64,000 bases of DNA from Pseudomonas sp. TCU-HL1 (GTDB lineage: Bacteria; Pseudomonadota; Gammaproteobacteria; Pseudomonadales; Pseudomonadaceae). Below are positions 59,772 through 64,000 of the stretch, one piece after another; positions within the stretch are counted from its first letter, which is position 1; each line of letters opens with the position of its first letter. The DNA lies in the NCBI RefSeq assembly GCF_001708505.1, contig NZ_CP015992.1, positions 3,286,001 through 3,350,000 of the forward strand. The letters run 5' to 3'. The translations under genes were made by a program, and so were the position numbers. The notes under the pieces are model-generated. The model did no database searches, was not told where the DNA came from, and saw only the letters and a program-made list of their open reading frames with translations.

Positions 59772-61139
59772 ATGCCGCGCGCCATGACCGCCAGTGACAA
59801 GGACCTGTGGGGCCGTGCCCTCAGCATGTTGCTGCTCGGTTTCGTCTGCTATGCCTTTCCCTGGTCTGTATTCGCCGCCCAGCCCGAAACCGTCCTGCGC
59901 ATCCAGGGCTCCAACACCATCGGCGCCAAGCTGGGCCCGGCGCTGGTCAAGGGCATGCTGGAAGAACAGGGCCTGCGCGCCGTCCACCAGGCACCGGGCG
60001 ACCGGGAGAACGAGGTACACATCCTGGCCCACGACGCCCAGGGCAAGGAAATCCAGGTGGAACTGGCCGCCCATGGCTCGTCCACCGGTTTCACCGCACT
60101 GAAAGACGGCAGCGCCGACCTGGCTGCCGCCTCGCGCCCGATCAAGGATGCCGAGGTTCACGATCTGGCTGCCTTCGGCGACCTGCGCAGCCCGGCCGCC
60201 GAACAGGTGATCGCCATCGATGGCCTGGCCATCATCCTGCACCCGCACAACCCACTGCGCGCCCTGACCACCGCGCAGCTCGCGTCGGTATTCGCCGGCG
60301 AAGTGAAAACCTGGGAAGAACTCGGCGGCACGGGTGGTGCCATCCACCTTTATGCCCGCGATGACCAGTCCGGCACCTACGACACCTTCAAGGAACTGGT
60401 GCTGGCCCGCCAGGGCAAGAGCCTTTCCTCGGGCGCCCAACGTTTCGAGTCCAACGACAAGCTGTCTTCCGCCGTCAGTGGCGACCCGCAGGGCATTGGC
60501 TTCGTCGGCCTCGCCTCGGTCAACCAGGCCCGCGCCCTGGCCATCGCCGACGGCGAGTCACACGCCATGCCGCCCAGCGGGGAGTTGATCGCCACCGAGG
60601 ACTACCCGCTGTCACGCCGCCTCTTCTTCTATATCAAGCCGGGCGAGCAGAACCGCTGGGCCCAGGCCCTGGTGCATTTCGCCCAGAGCCCGCGGGGCCA
60701 GGCGATAGTCGACCAGACCGGTTTCATCGCCCAACAGGTGCAGGTGATCAAGGTCCAGGCGCAGCAGGACATGCCGGCGAGCTACCGCGAACTGGCGAAC
60801 CATGCCCAGCGCCTGTCGGTGAACTTTCGCTTCCAGGAAGGCAGTGCCAGCCTCGACGGCAAGGCCCTGCATGACGTTCAGCGGGTCCTGGACTACCTGA
60901 AGCAGAACGACAAGCTGCAACAGAAAACCGTACTGGTGGGCTTCGGTGACCCCAAGGCGGACCCGCAGCGCGCCGAGCTGTTGTCCAAGTTGCGGGCCAT
61001 GGCGGTGCGCCGGGAGCTGGCCAAGGGTGGCGTGAACCTGCGTGAAGTGACCGGCCTCGGCGACGAACTGCCGGTGGCGGCCAACGACGGTAATGCCGGT
61101 CGCCTGCGCAACCGGCGGGTGGAGGTGTGGATCTACTGA
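59772..61139 (+). CDS. PstS-like substrate-binding protein fused to an OmpA domain
   Basis: This 455-residue exported protein has a signal peptide cut near FAA (residue 36). A phosphate-binding-protein-like domain follows (about 40-320; IQGSNTIGAKLGPALV, HGSSTGF, RDDQSGTYDTF, QGIGFVG). A C-terminal OmpA/MotB-like peptidoglycan-binding domain covers about 330-455 (VNFRFQEGSASLD, RNRRVEVWIY). Phosphate (or another oxyanion) binding tied to the cell wall is inferred. No pst transporter genes are adjacent. ATG 59784 is an alternative start. Confidence 0.85.
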   Translation: MPRAMTASDKDLWGRALSMLLLGFVCYAFPWSVFAAQPETVLRIQGSNTIGAKLGPALVKGMLEEQGLRAVHQAPGDRENEVHILAHDAQGKEIQVELAAHGSSTGFTALKDGSADLAAASRPIKDAEVHDLAAFGDLRSPAAEQVIAIDGLAIILHPHNPLRALTTAQLASVFAGEVKTWEELGGTGGAIHLYARDDQSGTYDTFKELVLARQGKSLSSGAQRFESNDKLSSAVSGDPQGIGFVGLASVNQARALAIADGESHAMPPSGELIATEDYPLSRRLFFYIKPGEQNRWAQALVHFAQSPRGQAIVDQTGFIAQQVQVIKVQAQQDMPASYRELANHAQRLSVNFRFQEGSASLDGKALHDVQRVLDYLKQNDKLQQKTVLVGFGDPKADPQRAELLSKLRAMAVRRELAKGGVNLREVTGLGDELPVAANDGNAGRLRNRRVEVWIY

Positions 61140-61146
61140 CGCCTCT

Positions 61147-61330
61147 GGCTGATCTCCGCCACCGTGCCCAGCAGTAGGGTGCGCCATGCGCACCGACGCG
61201 ATGGCTACGACACCCAGTCTGTTTCCCGGTGCGCGCGGCGCACCCTACGGAACCGGCATCAGCCTGCTGGTTCGCTGACTCATGACCACGCCGGGGCAAG
61301 GTTTCCCCAGCTCAAATGAATTGGCTATGT
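61147..61330. repeat. Long dispersed intergenic repeat, copy C
   Basis: It matches the repeat at 3955 along nearly its whole length, from CTGATCTCCGCCACCGTGCCC to CTCATGACCACG and AGCTCAAATGAATT. The rest of the 496-bp gap to the TerC gene holds no supported gene. Confidence 0.75.
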
Positions 61331-61635
61331 CCCTGCGCCTTTAGGCCACCCGGCGCGTCGTCCTGGTGAGGGCGGCTCGCGCCCGGGGCCGTGCGAGACT
61401 GCATCTGGCGGCGCGACTGAAAATGCTCCCCGACAGGAATAGCTGCATCTGCCCAGTCGACTCTCTTGCAGTTACGCCAGGAAATGCCCTACAGAGGGCA
61501 AAGAATTGTTACAGCGGCCTCATTCCTCCCTCCCACGACCAACGGTACGATTCTCCTTGTGACGCCGGGCCCCTCTGACGGCTTGCCACCCGCCATGTCG
61601 GAGTCACGTTTCATCAACGACATAAGGAGGGGCTC

Positions 61636-62646
61636 ATGGCAGCTCTGCACGCGTTTCTCACCGCCGACTTCCTCGGCACCGCCACCTGGTTGTGGCTCGT
61701 CTTCCTCGGAATAGTCCTCGCCCTGCTGGTCTTCGACCTCGGGGTGCTGCACCGTGACCAGCACGAAATCGAAATGCGCGAAAGCCTGCTGCTGTATGGC
61801 GGCTACTTCAGCGTGGGTGTGCTGTTCGGTGTCTGGGTGTGGTTCGAGTTGGGCGCGCAGAGCGCCATCGAGTTCTACACCGGCTTCCTGGTCGAGCAGT
61901 CGCTGTCCATGGACAACGTCTTCGTCATGGCCATGATCTTCGGCTTCTTCGCCATTCCCCGCCGCTACCAGCACCGCGTGCTGTTCTGGGGCATCCTTGG
62001 CGTGGTGGTGTTGCGCGCCATCATGATTGGCCTGGGCAGCGCCCTGGTGAAGGAGTTCGACTGGATTCTCTACGTGTTCGGCGCCTTCCTGCTGTTCACC
62101 GGCGTGAAGATGCTTTTCTCCAGGGAAGAGTCTCATCCGGACCTCGCCAACAACCCGGTGCTCAAGTTCGTTCGCCGCCACATCCGCGTGACCGATGACC
62201 TGCATGGCTCGCACTTCTTCGTACGCCTGAAGCAGGCTGGCGAAAGCAAGGCCCTGCTCTATGCCACCCCGCTGTTCCTGGCCCTGGTGCTGATCGAGCT
62301 GGCTGACCTGGTGTTCGCGGTGGACAGCGTCCCGGCGATCTTCGCCATCACCCAGGACCCGTTCATCGTTTACACCTCGAATATCTTCGCCATCCTCGGC
62401 CTGCGTGCCCTGTACTTCGCCCTGGCGGCCCTGATGCACCGCTTCGTGTACCTGAAGTACGCCCTGGCCCTGGTACTGATCTTCATCGGCGGCAAGATTT
62501 TCCTGCACGGTTTCATTGGCAAGATTCCCCCGCTGCTGTCCCTTGGCGTAACCTTCAGCCTCCTTGCCGGCGGTGTGCTCCTGTCTCTGTTCAAGACCCG
62601 CGACCGCCCGGCCCAACGCTCGGGAGACCTGGAGAAACATGGGTGA
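61636..62646 (+). CDS. TerC-family membrane protein, Alx-like
   Basis: This 336-residue protein has about nine membrane segments and the TerC signature EQSLSMDNVFVMAMIF plus ELADLVFAVDSVPAIFAIT, with acidic residues that suit metal ions. Relatives (Alx, MeeY) export Mn2+ or load exported enzymes with Mn. The start has a perfect AAGGAGG. The yybP-ykoY Mn riboswitch seen before alx in E. coli was looked for upstream and not found. It overlaps a small downstream gene. Confidence 0.92.
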   Translation: MAALHAFLTADFLGTATWLWLVFLGIVLALLVFDLGVLHRDQHEIEMRESLLLYGGYFSVGVLFGVWVWFELGAQSAIEFYTGFLVEQSLSMDNVFVMAMIFGFFAIPRRYQHRVLFWGILGVVVLRAIMIGLGSALVKEFDWILYVFGAFLLFTGVKMLFSREESHPDLANNPVLKFVRRHIRVTDDLHGSHFFVRLKQAGESKALLYATPLFLALVLIELADLVFAVDSVPAIFAITQDPFIVYTSNIFAILGLRALYFALAALMHRFVYLKYALALVLIFIGGKIFLHGFIGKIPPLLSLGVTFSLLAGGVLLSLFKTRDRPAQRSGDLEKHG

Positions 62647-62815
62647 AGTCCTTATCGAACCCTTCGAGAGAAATGGCCGTGTCCACTGGCGGGTACGCCT
62701 GGGGCATCGCAGCCTGACCTTTCAGGAGGAACTTGCCGCCCGCGCCTTCGCTGCCCAGCTGCACCTGCGGATGGGCTGGTTGAAGGCCAGGAACCCGGCG
62801 CCTGAGAAGGACTAG
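62639..62815 (+). CDS. Small protein overlapping the TerC gene
   Basis: This 58-residue basic soluble protein starts at ATG 62639 with GGAG upstream and overlaps the TerC stop codon by 8 nt. The sequence starts MGEVLIEPFERNGRVHWRVR and has strong Pseudomonas codon bias. No family is recognised. Coupled translation suggests a role with the TerC protein. Confidence 0.65.
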   Translation: MGEVLIEPFERNGRVHWRVRLGHRSLTFQEELAARAFAAQLHLRMGWLKARNPAPEKD

Positions 62816-62827
62816 GTTCGACATGTG

Positions 62828-62912
62828 GGTGGACATCGCTCTTCATGTCCACCAACGGATCGACCGCCACGTCGATGGTGGATGTAAAAAGCGACATCCG
62901 CCCTACGAAACT
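62828..62912. repeat. GTGGACATCGCTCTTCATGTCCACC repeat
   Basis: Two inverted units, GTGGACAT...ATGTCCAC and GTGGATGT...ACATCCGCCCTAC, relate to those at 1210 and 21015. Confidence 0.6.
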
Positions 62913-62940
62913 ACTCCACAGCAACCTCTGGCAAATGAAA

Positions 62941-62968
62941 AAGGCCCGCGATGCGGGCCTTCTTTTTT
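62941..62968. terminator. Bidirectional terminator
   Basis: A 7-bp stem GGCCCGC / GCGGGCC with GAT loop is preceded by A residues and followed by TTCTTTTTT, between the convergent small gene and acyl-CoA dehydrogenase. Confidence 0.9.
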
Positions 62969-62977
62969 GGCTGGCGA

Positions 62978-64000
62978 TCAATGACCGCTGCGCAGCATTT
63001 CCTTGGGCACGTACTTGCCGATCTCGTACTTGCCGATGGCTGCGCGGTGAACCTCGTCCGGGCCGTCGGCCAGGCGCAGGGTGCGCTGCATGGCGTACAT
63101 GTAGGCCAGCGGGAAGTCGTTGGAAACACCGGCGCCGCCGTGGATCTGGATGGCGCGGTCGATCACCCGCAGGGCGACGTTGGGCGCCACGACCTTGATC
63201 TGTGCGATCTCGCTCTTGGCCACCTTGTTGCCCACGGTATCCATCATGTACGCCGCCTTCAGCGTCAGCAGGCGAGCCATGTCGATCTCCATCCGCGAGT
63301 CGGCGATCTTGTCGACGTTGCCGCCCAGGCGCGCCAGCGGCCTGCCGAATGCGGTACGGCTCACGGCGCGCTTGCACATCAGTTCCAGCGCACGCTCGGC
63401 CATGCCGATGGAGCGCATGCAGTGGTGGATTCGGCCCGGGCCAAGGCGCCCCTGGGCGATCTCGAAGCCGCGGCCTTCGCCCAGCAGCACGTTTTCGTAG
63501 GGCACCCGCACGTTCTCGAACACCACCTCGGCATGGCCGTGCGGTGCGTCGTCGTAACCGAATACCGGCAGCGGACGAAGGATCTTCACGCCGGGTGCGT
63601 CGGTCGGCACCAGGATCATCGAGTGCTGCTGGTGGCGCGGTGCGTCCGGGTTGGACAGGCCCATGAAGATCATCACCTTGCAGCGCGGATCGCAGGCGCC
63701 CGACGTCCACCACTTGCGGCCGTTGATCACCCACTCATCACCCTGGCGTACAGCGCGGGCTTCCATGTTGGTGGCGTCGGAGGACGCAACACCCGGCTCG
63801 GTCATGGCGAAGGCGGAACGGATCTCGCCACGCAGCAGCGGCTCCAGCCACTGGCGCTTCTGTTCTTCGTTGGCATAGCGCACCAGCACTTCCATGTTGC
63901 CGGTATCCGGCGCGGAGCAGTTGAACGGCTCCGGTCCCAGCAGGGAGCGACCCATGATTTCGGCCAGCGGAGCGTATTCCATGTTGGTCAGGCCGGCGCC
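62978..64000 (-). CDS. Acyl-CoA dehydrogenase, C-terminal part (partial)
   Basis: The visible 340 residues contain the FAD/substrate-binding signatures FAMTEPGVASSDATNMEARA, WWTSGACDPRCKV, FGRPLARLGGNVDKIADSRM and QIHGGAGVSNDFPLAYMYAM of the ACAD family, in the group with a longer N-terminus often called ACAD10/11-like or FadE-type. The catalytic base, substrate and start lie beyond the right edge. It is terminated by the hairpin at 62941. Confidence 0.92.
   Translation of the reverse strand, partial: GAGLTNMEYAPLAEIMGRSLLGPEPFNCSAPDTGNMEVLVRYANEEQKRQWLEPLLRGEIRSAFAMTEPGVASSDATNMEARAVRQGDEWVINGRKWWTSGACDPRCKVMIFMGLSNPDAPRHQQHSMILVPTDAPGVKILRPLPVFGYDDAPHGHAEVVFENVRVPYENVLLGEGRGFEIAQGRLGPGRIHHCMRSIGMAERALELMCKRAVSRTAFGRPLARLGGNVDKIADSRMEIDMARLLTLKAAYMMDTVGNKVAKSEIAQIKVVAPNVALRVIDRAIQIHGGAGVSNDFPLAYMYAMQRTLRLADGPDEVHRAAIGKYEIGKYVPKEMLRSGH

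Noticed and set aside
61331..61635. yybP-ykoY manganese riboswitch before the TerC gene
   Set aside because: The conserved GGGGAGUAG-type segments and paired loops could not be found; only an ordinary leader with a good ribosome site is seen.

Overview
This is a 64 kb chromosomal segment of a high-GC gammaproteobacterium, almost certainly a Pseudomonas. The genus call rests on gene content and layout (cstA-ybdD-yjiA, muxABC-opmB, an MHYT-GGDEF-EAL protein, tamAB, tpx, xthA) and on many short Pseudomonas-style intergenic palindromes. About 50 protein genes are supported. No rRNA, tRNA or CRISPR array was seen.

Left part (1-11500): a probable chemoreceptor cut by the window edge, a pyruvate/peptide transporter operon (cstA-ybdD-yjiA), a LysE exporter, an unknown secreted protein, a sulfide/persulfide detoxification locus (CsoR/CstR-type repressor, two YeeE half-transporters, persulfide-dioxygenase-like hydrolase) with two near-perfect operators, a MucR-like c-di-GMP enzyme and a second LysE exporter.

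Amine region 1 (11500-17900): a periplasmic polyamine-binding protein gene split by an IS110-family element, then a five-gene cassette for a tryptophan-tryptophylquinone (TTQ) amine dehydrogenase. The order is large subunit, MauE-like, MauD-like, TTQ small subunit, monohaem cytochrome c, ending at a strong terminator.

Middle (18100-37400): MFS transporters, small DUF genes, an SDR, a deaminase/MFS pair with a divergent LysR gene, the complete tripartite RND pump muxA-muxB-muxC-opmB, a TldD/TldE-like pair and thiol peroxidase.

Amine region 2 (37490-51440): a second, divergent TTQ cassette in the same order plus a dihaem cytochrome. It lies directly downstream of, and on the same strand as, an RND(MMPL)-type exporter, DUF1302, DUF1329 and a YCF48-like propeller. 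The ten genes look like one or two linked transcription units of about 10.8 kb, divergent from an AraC-type regulator and followed by an FAD amine/amino-acid oxidase. This is the most unusual part of the window.

Right part (51440-64000): a 125-bp tandem repeat array (4.8 copies), tamB-tamA, an acetyltransferase, xthA, a YegP-like protein, a PstS-like/OmpA fusion, a TerC-family protein with a small overlapping gene, and an acyl-CoA dehydrogenase cut by the window edge.

Taken together, the window links periplasmic amine oxidation (two TTQ dehydrogenases with their own cytochromes), amine uptake and cytoplasmic amine oxidation with export and envelope functions. The genes expected for making the TTQ cofactor (mauG and relatives) are not in the window.
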